The translations under genes were made by a program, and so were the position numbers. A model generated the notes under the pieces. The model saw only the letters and a program-made list of their open reading frames with translations, was not told the DNA's origin and did not search any database. 64,000 nucleotides of DNA from Paenibacillus_E qinlingensis (GTDB lineage Bacteria; Bacillota; Bacilli; Paenibacillales; NBRC-103111), in NCBI RefSeq assembly GCF_028746185.1, contig NZ_JAQIVH010000042.1, forward strand, positions 62,001 to 126,000. The letters are read 5' to 3'. Below are positions 40,855-48,880 of the stretch, one piece after another; position 1 is the stretch's first letter, and every line of letters starts with the position of its first letter.

Positions 40855-43518
40855 ATGGATAAGCTTATAATTATTGATGGAAACTCAATCGCGTTTCGTG
40901 CTTTCTATGCCTTACCGTTGCTGAGTAATTCAAGCGGTTTACATACCAATGCGGTATATGGCTTTACGACCATGCTGCTGAAATTGATTGAAGAAGAAAA
41001 ACCAACCCATTTTCTTGTTGCATTTGACGCGGGGAAAATTACGTTCCGACATAAAGAATATACCGAGTACAAAGGCGGTCGTGCGAAAACGCCGACAGAG
41101 CTTTCTGAACAATTTCCTTTAATTAAAGAATTACTGAAGGCTTTCAAAATTCCGCAATTCGAGCTATCGGGCTATGAGGCGGATGATATTATCGGTACGT
41201 TAACAAAAGAAGCCGACGCGAGAGGGGAGAAGGTTCTCCTCGTATCAGGGGATAAAGATATGCTCCAACTCGCTTCGGATCAAGTAACTGTTGCGATTAC
41301 CCGTAAGGGAATCAGCGAAATGGATCGCTTCGATCCTGAGGCCATTAAAGAGAAATACGGGCTGACGCCGAATCAAATCATCGATTTGAAAGGTCTCATG
41401 GGCGATACATCGGATAATATTCCGGGAATTCCCGGCGTAGGTGAGAAGACGGCGCTTAAAATGCTGCATGACTTTGGCACTGTCGAAGAAGTGTTGGCGA
41501 ACACAGCAAGTCTAAAAGGCAAAATGAAAGAAAAAGTGGAAGAGCATGCCAAGAGTGCCCTCATGAGCAAAGAGCTGGCTACGATTTATCGTGAAGTTCC
41601 GATGGAAACAGCGTGGGAATCGTTCCGTTATGATGGGTTCGATGGACAAGCGTTATCCAGTATGTTTCGCAAGCTAGAGTTCAAATCATTACTAGAGAAG
41701 CTGGATTTTGGTACAGTCAGCGTGGAGGCCGAAGATCTCGTTGTCGAGAGTCTGGAAGCTGTTGCGGTTACAGAAGCTAATATGGGTGAGTTGATTGCCA
41801 AATTGGACGACCATGCCGCAATCCATGTGGAAGCGGTTGGTGAGAATCCGCATCAAGCTGTAATGGTTGGGGTAGTATGGTTTATCGATGATGGTGCTGA
41901 CAACACCTCCTATTATGTGCCATTTGCCCTGCTGCAAAGCGATGCAGGCAAACCGCTTCGTGATTGGCTTAGCGATGCGTCCAAGAAGAAGCAGCTCTTC
42001 GACCTGCACCGCGCGCAGTTGGCGTTGGCTTGGCAGGGCATCCACCTGGCAGGGGTGGATTTCGACGTGCTGCTGGCCGCTTACCTCCTCGATCCGACGG
42101 AGTCGAATCTCAGCTTGAGCGGCCTGTCGGTGAAGTACGGTCTGCCATCTGTGAAGGCAGACGAGGATGTGTTCGGCAAAGGCGCGAAGTTTCGCCTGCC
42201 GGAACTCGCTGCGCTTAGCGACCACGTGGGTCGCAAAGCAATGGCAATGGCGCGCATGGTTCCCGTGCTGCGCGATGAATTAGAGAAGAGTGAGATGCAT
42301 CAACTCTTCTACGAGCTTGAACTGCCTCTCTCCGGCGTTCTCGCGGAGATGGAGATGCGCGGCATCGCCGTGGATGCCGAGGGGCTTAAAACGCTCGGCG
42401 TGGAGCTTGGCAAGCAGCTGGACACGATCATGTCCAGCATTTACAAGCTCGCCGGCGTCGAGTTCAACATCAACTCACCGAAGCAGCTCGGTGAGGTTCT
42501 GTTCGAGAAGCTGGGACTGCCAGCTTCCAAGAAGACCAAGACCGGCTACTCGACAGATGCCGAGGTGCTGGAACGTCTTGCGCCCTACAACGAAGTTGTC
42601 GGGCAGATCCTGCACTACCGCTCGCTTGCGAAGCTGCAGTCGACGTACGTCGAGGGGCTGCTCAAAGAGGTGCGGCCTGAGACCGGTAAGGTGCACACCT
42701 ATTACCGTCAGACGATTGCCGCGACGGGACGTCTCAGCAGCCAATTCCCGAACCTCCAGAACATTCCGATTCGTCTGGAGGAAGGCCGCAAGATCCGCAA
42801 AGTCTTCGTTCCATCCGAACCTGGATGGTACATTCTTGCTGCGGATTACTCCCAGATCGAGCTGCGCGTGCTAGCGCACATCTCGCAGGATGAGAAGCTG
42901 AAGGAAGCGTTCCTTCAGAATATGGACATTCACACGAAGACGGCGATGGACGTCTTCGGCGTGGAAGAAAGCGCCGTTGACGGCAATATGCGCCGTCAAG
43001 CGAAAGCCGTTAACTTCGGAATCGTTTACGGAATCAGCGACTACGGCTTGTCTCAGAACTTAGATATTACCCGCCGGGAAGCCGCGCAGTTCATTGAACA
43101 GTATTTCGCGGTATTCCAAGGGGTTCGCCGATATATGGATGATATCGTCAAGGATGCGCGTCGTGACGGATATGTAACTACGTTGCTTCAGCGTCGACGC
43201 TTATTGCCTGAAATTACACATTCGAACTTTAATATACGTTCCTTCGCCGAACGTACTGCGATGAATACACCGATCCAAGGGACAGCGGCAGATATCATCA
43301 AGCTTGCCATGGTTCAAATGGCTGATCGCTTAGTGAAAGAAGGGCTGAAGAGCCGTATGCTGCTTCAAGTACACGATGAGCTTGTGTTTGAAGTGCCAGC
43401 TGATGAGCTGGAAACGATGAAGGGCCTCGTGCCTGAAGTCATGGCAGCTGCACTGAAGCTGGACGTGCCTTTACGTGCTGACGTTGATTTCGGTCTCACT
43501 TGGTATGATGCGAAGTAA
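40855..43518 (+). CDS. polA: DNA polymerase I
   Basis: This 887-residue enzyme has the Bacillales Pol I domain order. A 5'-3' exonuclease domain (1 to about 290, with IIIDGNSIAFRAFYAL and GDTSDNIPGIPGVGEKTA) comes first. A 3'-5' exonuclease-like domain (about 310-480) appears inactive, since the first Asp of the DxE motif is His (HVEAVGEN). The polymerase domain has motif A DYSQIELR with Asp664 and motif C HDE at 840-842. It fills gaps and removes RNA primers in repair and replication. The frame extends to 40759 without support. ATG 40855 gives the family start MDKLIIIDG, with GGGGTGG before it. It heads polA-mutM-ytaF-coaE. Confidence 0.96.
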   Translation: MDKLIIIDGNSIAFRAFYALPLLSNSSGLHTNAVYGFTTMLLKLIEEEKPTHFLVAFDAGKITFRHKEYTEYKGGRAKTPTELSEQFPLIKELLKAFKIPQFELSGYEADDIIGTLTKEADARGEKVLLVSGDKDMLQLASDQVTVAITRKGISEMDRFDPEAIKEKYGLTPNQIIDLKGLMGDTSDNIPGIPGVGEKTALKMLHDFGTVEEVLANTASLKGKMKEKVEEHAKSALMSKELATIYREVPMETAWESFRYDGFDGQALSSMFRKLEFKSLLEKLDFGTVSVEAEDLVVESLEAVAVTEANMGELIAKLDDHAAIHVEAVGENPHQAVMVGVVWFIDDGADNTSYYVPFALLQSDAGKPLRDWLSDASKKKQLFDLHRAQLALAWQGIHLAGVDFDVLLAAYLLDPTESNLSLSGLSVKYGLPSVKADEDVFGKGAKFRLPELAALSDHVGRKAMAMARMVPVLRDELEKSEMHQLFYELELPLSGVLAEMEMRGIAVDAEGLKTLGVELGKQLDTIMSSIYKLAGVEFNINSPKQLGEVLFEKLGLPASKKTKTGYSTDAEVLERLAPYNEVVGQILHYRSLAKLQSTYVEGLLKEVRPETGKVHTYYRQTIAATGRLSSQFPNLQNIPIRLEEGRKIRKVFVPSEPGWYILAADYSQIELRVLAHISQDEKLKEAFLQNMDIHTKTAMDVFGVEESAVDGNMRRQAKAVNFGIVYGISDYGLSQNLDITRREAAQFIEQYFAVFQGVRRYMDDIVKDARRDGYVTTLLQRRRLLPEITHSNFNIRSFAERTAMNTPIQGTAADIIKLAMVQMADRLVKEGLKSRMLLQVHDELVFEVPADELETMKGLVPEVMAAALKLDVPLRADVDFGLTWYDAK

Positions 43519-43573
43519 CAGGGGGCAAGCGGCACGAACTGCCGCTCCCAACATCTAGAAGGAGGTGAACACC

Positions 43574-44434
43574 TTGCCTGAGCTACCCGAGGTCGAAACC
43601 GTCAAACGAACTTTAAACGAATTAATTACAGGGAAAACGATTGCCCATGTTGTGGTTAGACTGCCTCGTATTATCCAAAAGCCTGACGATATCCAGCAGT
43701 TTGAAACGCTGCTGCAAGGACAGACCGTTGAAACGATTGAACGAAGAGGGAAGTTTCTGCGCTTCGTGCTCACAGATTATGTGATGGTTTCCCATTTGCG
43801 TATGGAAGGCCGCTATGGCTTGTACGCAGGTGAGGATTCCCTCGAACCGCATACCCATGTTTTGTTCCGCTTTACGGATGAGAGTGAGCTGCGGTACAAG
43901 GATGTGCGACAATTCGGCACGATGCATCTGTTCCCGAAGGGTGATGAACTTACGCAGCCGCCGCTGGTGAAGCTCGGTATGGAGCCGCTTGATGAGGCGT
44001 TTACCCTCGAAGCATTTCGCGAAGCGATTGGCCATCGATCTACGAAGATCAAGCCGCTATTGCTCAATCAAGCATATATCGTGGGCATCGGGAATATTTA
44101 TGTAGACGAGTCCCTCTTCTTGGCGGGAATCCATCCCGAACGGGAAGCTTCCTCACTCAGTAAGCGTGAACTTGGTTTGTTGCACGAGGCGATTATTCGC
44201 ACCCTTCAAGATTCCGTTGAAGTAGGCGGATCATCCATTAAATCCTATGTGAATGGACAAGGAGAAATCGGCCTTTTCCAGCATCAATTGAACATTTATG
44301 GCAGACAATCACAGCCGTGCAAAACATGCGGTCAGGAGATTGTGAAGACGGTCGTGGGAGGCAGAGGGACACACATATGTCTCACTTGTCAACCTTTGAA
44401 GCCCAAGCGGTCACGAAAGAAGTCGGAGAAATAG
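43574..44434 (+). CDS. mutM: Formamidopyrimidine-DNA glycosylase
   Basis: This 286-residue bifunctional DNA glycosylase/AP lyase removes 8-oxoguanine. The start is decided by chemistry: the catalytic N-terminal proline must follow the initiator Met, so TTG at 43574 (M-P-E-L-P-E) is right, not the GTG at 43565 inside the AAGGAGGTG site. Other marks are RRGKFLRF with the conserved Lys, GIGNIYVDESLF, and the C-terminal zinc finger (CKTCGQ then CLTCQ). It lies between polA and ytaF, as in other Bacillales. Confidence 0.96.
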   Translation: MPELPEVETVKRTLNELITGKTIAHVVVRLPRIIQKPDDIQQFETLLQGQTVETIERRGKFLRFVLTDYVMVSHLRMEGRYGLYAGEDSLEPHTHVLFRFTDESELRYKDVRQFGTMHLFPKGDELTQPPLVKLGMEPLDEAFTLEAFREAIGHRSTKIKPLLLNQAYIVGIGNIYVDESLFLAGIHPEREASSLSKRELGLLHEAIIRTLQDSVEVGGSSIKSYVNGQGEIGLFQHQLNIYGRQSQPCKTCGQEIVKTVVGGRGTHICLTCQPLKPKRSRKKSEK

Positions 44435-44532
44435 GCACGAGAAGCGTACCCTCCCCATATGATATGGAGTACTTAGCCTAGGTAACAGCCCATGTGGCCT
44501 GCTATTCAGGTAAAACGCTTAGGAGGGTTTGT

Positions 44533-45273
44533 ATGCTTCCTGTCATATCTCTGCTTATTTTGGCATTTGCCGTTTCTTTGGACGGTTTCGGTGTTGGTGT
44601 GATGTATGGATTACGCAAAATCCGAATACCACTTATCTCTATTGGAATTATATCGCTATGGTCTGGTATCATTATATTTACTTCCATGCAGATCGGCGTT
44701 TTGATGTCTTCCTTCATGTCACCAGGGGTTGCCAAGCGAATTGGGGCAATCATACTAATCGGTATTGGCGTGTGGGCTCTTGTTCAAATGAGGCAAGGGC
44801 AGAAAAACCAAACGCAACAAGAACAAACAGCTGCTACGGTTGATCAAGCGATGGTTAGCAGCATGCCCTACGAAGAGATCCGCAACTCTGGTTACGTGGA
44901 GCCCGTGACGTTCGATACGTTGCAGCGGACCAAAGAGATTCTTAGTATTGAGTTGAAACGTTTTGGGCTTGTGATTCAAATCCTACGAACGCCATCTATT
45001 GCGGACGTAGATAAGTCAGGCAATATTTCAGCTTCTGAGGCAACATTGCTCGGCTTAGCGCTCTCTTTGGATGCTTTCGGAGCGGGAATTGGCGCTGCAC
45101 TTATCGGTTTCGTGCCGCTGTTAACGGCTTCTGTCATTTCGATTTCAAGCGGATCCTTACTTGCTGTCGGCTTGCGGATTGGTTTTCGGTATGCAGAAAT
45201 GAACTGGATGAAGAAGCTGTCTATTCTCCCAGGATGTGTACTTATTGTCATGGGGCTTTTGAAAATGCTATAG
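44533..45273 (+). CDS. ytaF: Sporulation membrane protein YtaF (MntP-related)
   Basis: This 246-residue protein has about six membrane helices arranged as two repeats, each with the conserved SLDGFGVG or SLDAFGAGIGAAL motif. A hydrophilic linker (about 90-160) joins them. The family is related to MntP exporters and is annotated as sporulation protein YtaF in Bacillales. Its transported substrate, if any, is not known. The ATG at 44533 follows TTAGGAGGGT. The frame extends upstream without support. It is placed between mutM and coaE, as is conserved. Confidence 0.92.
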   Translation: MLPVISLLILAFAVSLDGFGVGVMYGLRKIRIPLISIGIISLWSGIIIFTSMQIGVLMSSFMSPGVAKRIGAIILIGIGVWALVQMRQGQKNQTQQEQTAATVDQAMVSSMPYEEIRNSGYVEPVTFDTLQRTKEILSIELKRFGLVIQILRTPSIADVDKSGNISASEATLLGLALSLDAFGAGIGAALIGFVPLLTASVISISSGSLLAVGLRIGFRYAEMNWMKKLSILPGCVLIVMGLLKML

Positions 45274-45308
45274 TTCACTAACAATGAACCTTTAGGAGAG
45301 AATTGCTT

Positions 45309-45905
45309 ATGAATATCGGCTTAACTGGAGGAATTGCTTGTGGAAAAAGTACGGTTAGCCGCATGCTCGTTAGCCGTGGCGCGCTTTTAATCGACGCCGA
45401 CCAGATTGCTCGTGATGTCGTGGAGCCTGGCAGCCCTGTTCTCGAACAGGTTGCTGCACATTTTGGACAAGCTGTGATCGGACCCGATGGATCCCTGCAA
45501 CGTAAGAAACTAGGTGAAATTATCTTTGAATCGCCTGGAGAGCGAAAGCAGCTAGAGGGCATATTGCATCCCCCTATTCGGGCAAAGATGCGCGAACAAA
45601 TGACTTTGTATGAACGGGACTACCCTACCAAGTTAGTAGTGGTCGATGTTCCTTTACTCATAGAATCGAATCTGGTCTCGATGTTTGAAGAGATCATGGT
45701 TGTTTATATTCCGCGCCACTTGCAATTGGAGCGTCTGATGCAGCGAGATGGCTTGTCAGCCGAGACTGCCCAGCTTCGACTCGATGCACAAATGTCGATT
45801 GAGGAGAAACGTAAGTTAGCCGATATCGTAATTGATAATAGCGGAACTTGGGAAGAAACCAACATGAGGGTGGAGCTGTTCTGGGTAGGGAAGGGATTGG
45901 CATGA
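45309..45905 (+). CDS. coaE: Dephospho-CoA kinase
   Basis: This 198-residue kinase adds the 3'-phosphate to dephospho-CoA, the last step of coenzyme A synthesis. The P-loop is GGIACGKST (7-15), followed by DADQIARDVVEPG and later VVDVPLLIES. The frame includes a TTG at 45303, but AGGAGAGAA is placed for the ATG at 45309. The stop overlaps the start of the next gene by 4 bp (ATGA). Confidence 0.96.
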   Translation: MNIGLTGGIACGKSTVSRMLVSRGALLIDADQIARDVVEPGSPVLEQVAAHFGQAVIGPDGSLQRKKLGEIIFESPGERKQLEGILHPPIRAKMREQMTLYERDYPTKLVVVDVPLLIESNLVSMFEEIMVVYIPRHLQLERLMQRDGLSAETAQLRLDAQMSIEEKRKLADIVIDNSGTWEETNMRVELFWVGKGLA

Positions 45906-46489
45906 CGTTCTTTCGAAAAAAACGAATGTTTGCTATTCTGCTTATCGCATTTGTCATGATTCTCTTCATGAATAGCGCAATTATAGGTAGAAAGCTATAT
46001 CCCATCTACTTTCAGCAGGAGATTAAGCAAAGCGCGGCGAAACACAATATAGATCCGTTTCTAATTGCAGCCATTATTCGCGTCGAAACGAATTATAAGT
46101 ATCATTTAGAATCAAGCAAAGGGGCAGTAGGGCTCATGCAGCTTATGCCTGATACTGCTGATTGGATTGTTGAATCTTCGAATCTTGGGCCTCATACTCC
46201 AGAAGATTTGCTTCGAGTCGATATTAATATTTATTTAGGGTCATGGTATCTAAATTGGTTAATTAAGCATTATAATGGGAATTTAGTCTATGCCATAGCA
46301 GCGTATAATGCTGGTCAAGGTAATGTGAATAAATGGAAAAACAATCATGTTTGGGACGGTTCCGAGGACAATATTCGTGACATTCCATTTGGTGAAACCC
46401 GTCATTATGTGCAGCGTGTTCTTTATTACTATGAGAAGTATACGAAGCTATACACAGACACGGAGCAATGGCAGGGTGCAGATGCTTAG
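45902..46489 (+). CDS. Membrane-anchored lytic transglycosylase (SLT domain)
   Basis: This 195-residue protein has a positively charged start and one membrane helix (about 9-30). The SLT/lysozyme-like domain has the catalytic Glu in IRVETNY, then SKGAVGLMQLMP and AYNAGQGNVNKW. It cleaves peptidoglycan from the outer face of the membrane. The ATG overlaps the coaE stop, so it is co-translated with coaE. An equivalent SLT gene is found after coaE in many Bacillales. Whether it acts in growth or sporulation cannot be read from sequence. Confidence 0.93.
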   Translation: MTFFRKKRMFAILLIAFVMILFMNSAIIGRKLYPIYFQQEIKQSAAKHNIDPFLIAAIIRVETNYKYHLESSKGAVGLMQLMPDTADWIVESSNLGPHTPEDLLRVDINIYLGSWYLNWLIKHYNGNLVYAIAAYNAGQGNVNKWKNNHVWDGSEDNIRDIPFGETRHYVQRVLYYYEKYTKLYTDTEQWQGADA

Positions 46490-46508
46490 GTCACCCGCAC
46501 AAAACAAA

Positions 46509-46560
46509 GAAGCATTGGACTAGCTCCGAGTGGAGCGCAAAGTCCAATACTTCCTGTTTT
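46509..46560 (+). terminator. Terminator between the transglycosylase and SASP genes
   Basis: The stem GAAGCATTGGACT (46509-46521) with AGTCCAATACTTC (46541-46553) has one mismatch. It is followed by CTGTTTT. It can serve both converging genes. Confidence 0.8.
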
Positions 46561-46589
46561 GCAGAGTCAAAAGCGTGTGTTATTCAAGA

Positions 46590-46799
46590 TTACTTGAATT
46601 GACCTGCTAGAGATTGTTCTGCGATTTGCACCAGGCGACGAGTAATGCTACCACCAATAGAGCCAGTGTCACGAGAAGTCATGTTGCCATAGTAGCCATC
46701 TTGTGGGATAGCAATACCTAGCTCCTGAGCTACCTCGTACTTCAACTGATCCAAGGCTGCATTTGCTTGTGGAACGACTAAAGTGTTGCTTGAGCTCAT
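46590..46799 (-). CDS. Alpha/beta-type small acid-soluble spore protein
   Basis: This 69-residue protein coats and protects DNA in the spore core. The family pattern is clear: ANAALDQLKYEVAQELGI, holding the germination-protease cleavage region, and later GGSITRRLVQIAEQSL. The start has AAGGAGGTG upstream. It stands alone between the transglycosylase gene and the divergent nrdR gene. It would be expressed in the forespore under sigma-G, but no convincing sigma-G promoter was recognised. Confidence 0.96.
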   Translation of the reverse strand: MSSSNTLVVPQANAALDQLKYEVAQELGIAIPQDGYYGNMTSRDTGSIGGSITRRLVQIAEQSLAGQFK

Positions 46800-46910
46800 G
46801 TCTGTTCACCTCCTTGTCGGTTGGTAAATCTATTGTGTGCAGAACTCCAAACTTCAAGACATGTAACATATGGTAATGATATTTCCAAGTGAGAAAGGAG
46901 ATGAAAGCGA

Positions 46911-47390
46911 ATGAAATGCCCGTTCTGTGACCATTCTGGTACGAAAGTGCTTGATTCCAGGTCTGCCAATGAGAATAAATCCATTCGTCGGCGCCGTGAA
47001 TGTGAGAAATGCGCAAGAAGATTCACGACATTTGAAATGATCGAAGAAACACCGTTAATTGTGATTAAAAAAGATGGAAGTCGGGAAGAATTTAGTCGAG
47101 ATAAAATTTTACGGGGCTTAATTCGTGCTTGTGAAAAAAGACCCGTTTCCATGGAGCGGCTAGAGATGCTCGTCTCCGAAGTCGAAATGCAGCTTCGTAC
47201 GACGGCACATGCTGAAGTCGATAGCCTTGGCATTGGTGAAATTGTGATGGAGCAATTGTACCCCGTCGATGAAGTGGCCTACATTCGCTTCGCCTCTGTA
47301 TATAGGCAGTTCAAGGACATTAACATGTTTTTGAAGGAGTTAACGCAAATCTTGGGAAAGCATGACGTCGGGCTACTCCGAGACAAATAA
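46911..47390 (+). CDS. nrdR: Transcriptional repressor NrdR
   Basis: This 159-residue regulator represses ribonucleotide reductase genes according to ATP/dATP levels. The N-terminal zinc ribbon has Cys3, Cys6, Cys31 and Cys34 (CPFC and CEKC), with the DNA-contacting RRRRE in between. An ATP-cone domain (about 49-139, with VIKKDGSREEFSRDKI) follows. AAAGGAG lies before the ATG. In Bacillales it commonly follows the polA-coaE cluster, as here. Confidence 0.97.
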   Translation: MKCPFCDHSGTKVLDSRSANENKSIRRRRECEKCARRFTTFEMIEETPLIVIKKDGSREEFSRDKILRGLIRACEKRPVSMERLEMLVSEVEMQLRTTAHAEVDSLGIGEIVMEQLYPVDEVAYIRFASVYRQFKDINMFLKELTQILGKHDVGLLRDK

Positions 47391-47413
47391 GTAGCGCAAT
47401 CCTCTACAATTAC

Positions 47414-47466
47414 AAAAAGCCGCATCGCCTCGTGAATCGTATCAGGAGGAGTTGCGGCTTTTCTAT
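47414..47466 (+). terminator. Bidirectional terminator between nrdR and the DUF4183 gene
   Basis: AAAAGCCGCA (47415-47424) pairs with TGCGGCTTTT (47453-47462), extended by further pairs near GCCTC/GAGG. A- and T-rich flanks suit both strands. Confidence 0.85.
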
Positions 47467-47488
47467 GTTTATCTTTGAACAGAGTTGG

Positions 47489-47959
47489 TTAGTGAGTATT
47501 GACTGTCGTTGTGACAACTAGATTGTTCGTTGTTGAGGTAGAGGTAGATGTAGAAGTGGAGGTAGAGGTGGAGGAGGCTGTGAACGATAAGGTTTCTAAA
47601 TTGACAGTTACACCAATAGTGAGACCCGTATTAATGACTAAACTAGCTGTCGTCAAAGTCGTCAAGTAGCTCAATTGAAGAACACCATTTACAAATACAT
47701 TGTAATACCCATTGCTACCAGGGACCGTCAGACTATTGGCTGCCAAGTTAGATCCTGTGTCGTCTCTAAAGCTAGATGAAAGAATCGTAGTCACGCCTCC
47801 GAGAATGTTTCCTAATACGACACTCGCCGTAAATCGTTTGACCAGCGGGGTAAGCGTCGTGGTCGTTGTTGTTGATGTGACTGTTGAAGTTGAGGTTGTA
47901 ATTGTTCCTGAAACTACACTGGTAGCCGTTAAATGGAGGGTAATTAAATGTTCGCTCAT
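47489..47959 (-). CDS. DUF4183-type spore-surface protein with Thr/Ser repeats
   Basis: This 156-residue protein has two low-complexity tracts: TTSTSTVTSTTTTTT near residues 20-36 and STSTSTSTSTSTST near 130-145. A DUF4183-like core lies between them, with YYNVFVNGVLQL. DUF4183 proteins of Bacillales are linked to the spore coat or exosporium. The Ser/Thr tracts could carry O-glycans. The ATG has GGAGGACACC upstream. A CATANNNTA-type -10 (CATATCATA, 48009-48017 on the minus strand) is suggestive of sigma-K, but the -35 is not clear. No signal peptide is seen, in line with a spore-surface protein made in the mother cell. Confidence 0.75.
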   Translation of the reverse strand: MSEHLITLHLTATSVVSGTITTSTSTVTSTTTTTTLTPLVKRFTASVVLGNILGGVTTILSSSFRDDTGSNLAANSLTVPGSNGYYNVFVNGVLQLSYLTTLTTASLVINTGLTIGVTVNLETLSFTASSTSTSTSTSTSTSTTNNLVVTTTVNTH

Positions 47960-48101
47960 GGGTGTCCTCCTTTCAGGGAGTGAATATAGATAATTCTAGT
48001 ATTTGCTATATGATATGTTAGAAAAAGCTAGATTGCTTGGGATAATTAGAGGGTGACACGAATTGATTTGTTTTTTTTCGAAATGTGACAAAAAATAAAT
48101 A

Positions 48102-48128
48102 AAAGACAGCGGCAAGTGCGCTGTCTTT
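48102..48128 (-). terminator. Terminator of the small gene at 48243-48431
   Basis: AAAGACAGCG (48102-48111) pairs perfectly with CGCTGTCTTT (48119-48128). On the minus strand it is followed by a T-rich tail (TTTTATTTATTTTTT). Confidence 0.8.
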
Positions 48129-48242
48129 GGTTGCTTCATCAGAGAAAAGTCAATAACGACGCGCCCTCATGAGCTTTTGAAAAAAAATTATTCTAATGAC
48201 ATCAACCGACTGTATTTTCGAGAGCGATAAGGCATAATTCGG

Positions 48243-48431
48243 TTATTGAGTGCGTTTGTCCAATTCACTTCGAAGAAAATGAATAAATCGGATGGCTTCG
48301 TCAGATGTTAGTAGGTTGCCGCTGAATGAAAAGGAGAACATGTCCAAAATATCATCGTCGGGAAGATGCAAGTTATCGAGTAAGTGCATTACGTCTGTGC
48401 TCATAGTGCCGTCAATTACCGTTTTATTCAA
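48243..48431 (-). CDS. Small protein of unknown function (62 aa)
   Basis: The frame starts with TTG at 48431 behind a strong AAAGGAGG site and ends upstream of a good terminator, so it is read as a real gene. The 62-residue product is acidic in the middle (LPDDDILDMF) and helical at the end (SDEAIRFIHFLRSELDKR). It has no signal peptide or membrane segment. I do not recognise a family. Its position among spore genes gives only a weak hint of a sporulation-related role. Confidence 0.65.
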   Translation of the reverse strand: MNKTVIDGTMSTDVMHLLDNLHLPDDDILDMFSFSFSGNLLTSDEAIRFIHFLRSELDKRTQ

Positions 48432-48656
48432 GTTATTAATTCCTCCTTTGTCGAACTGCCATTATCGGATGGAGGCGGTAGCTGGCTGACATATTGGACA
48501 GCAGGTATCATTGCCAATTTAGTCCCTTTAGCTTTGCGTCACCACTTTTCAGCGGTTTTGCCCTTATCATACCGATAACGTCTTATATGAAAACTATATC
48601 ACAGGTTAGGTTTAACGTGCTATTAATTACATTAATTCGAAGGATGGTTGAAGCAT

Positions 48657-48830
48657 ATGTCCGTCAATAGCCCAAAATCAAGTAAAATTATTCATGAATT
48701 GGATATTGTTAAGGTAGCAGAGGCGCTTGGTCTTGATCAAGCACGTTTACTCGCTTATGTCTATAATCGTCCAGAGGCTATTCACGCTTATGTGCTAGAT
48801 GAGCCAGCAGCTCCTTCGGATGCTTCCTAA
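48657..48830 (+). CDS. Small protein of unknown function (57 aa)
   Basis: This 57-residue product is translated from ATG 48657, with AAGGATGG 9-10 bases upstream. A TTG at 48648 is in frame but less well placed. The sequence has a predicted helical body (LDIVKVAEALGLDQARLLAYVYNR) and an Ala/Pro-rich end. No membrane segment or known motif is seen. It lies between the 62-residue gene, transcribed away from it, and the convergent htpG. I do not recognise the family, and coding status rests on the ribosome binding site and composition. Confidence 0.55.
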   Translation: MSVNSPKSSKIIHELDIVKVAEALGLDQARLLAYVYNRPEAIHAYVLDEPAAPSDAS

Positions 48831-48844
48831 CCATACATAAAAAA

Positions 48845-48870
48845 GCACCGCAACATGGAAGTTGCAGTGC
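48845..48870 (-). terminator. Terminator of htpG
   Basis: GCACCGCAAC (48845-48854) pairs with GTTGCAGTGC (48861-48870) with one mismatch. On the minus strand TTTTTT follows. Confidence 0.85.
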
Positions 48871-48880
48871 CTGCGTAGTA

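Noticed and set aside
44435..44532. Manganese riboswitch before ytaF, because of the MntP relation
   Set aside because: The 98-bp gap is too short and shows no recognisable riboswitch core.
46800..46860. Sigma-G promoter for the SASP gene
   Set aside because: A CACAATA-like sequence is present, but no matching -35 could be found at the right distance, so it is not listed.
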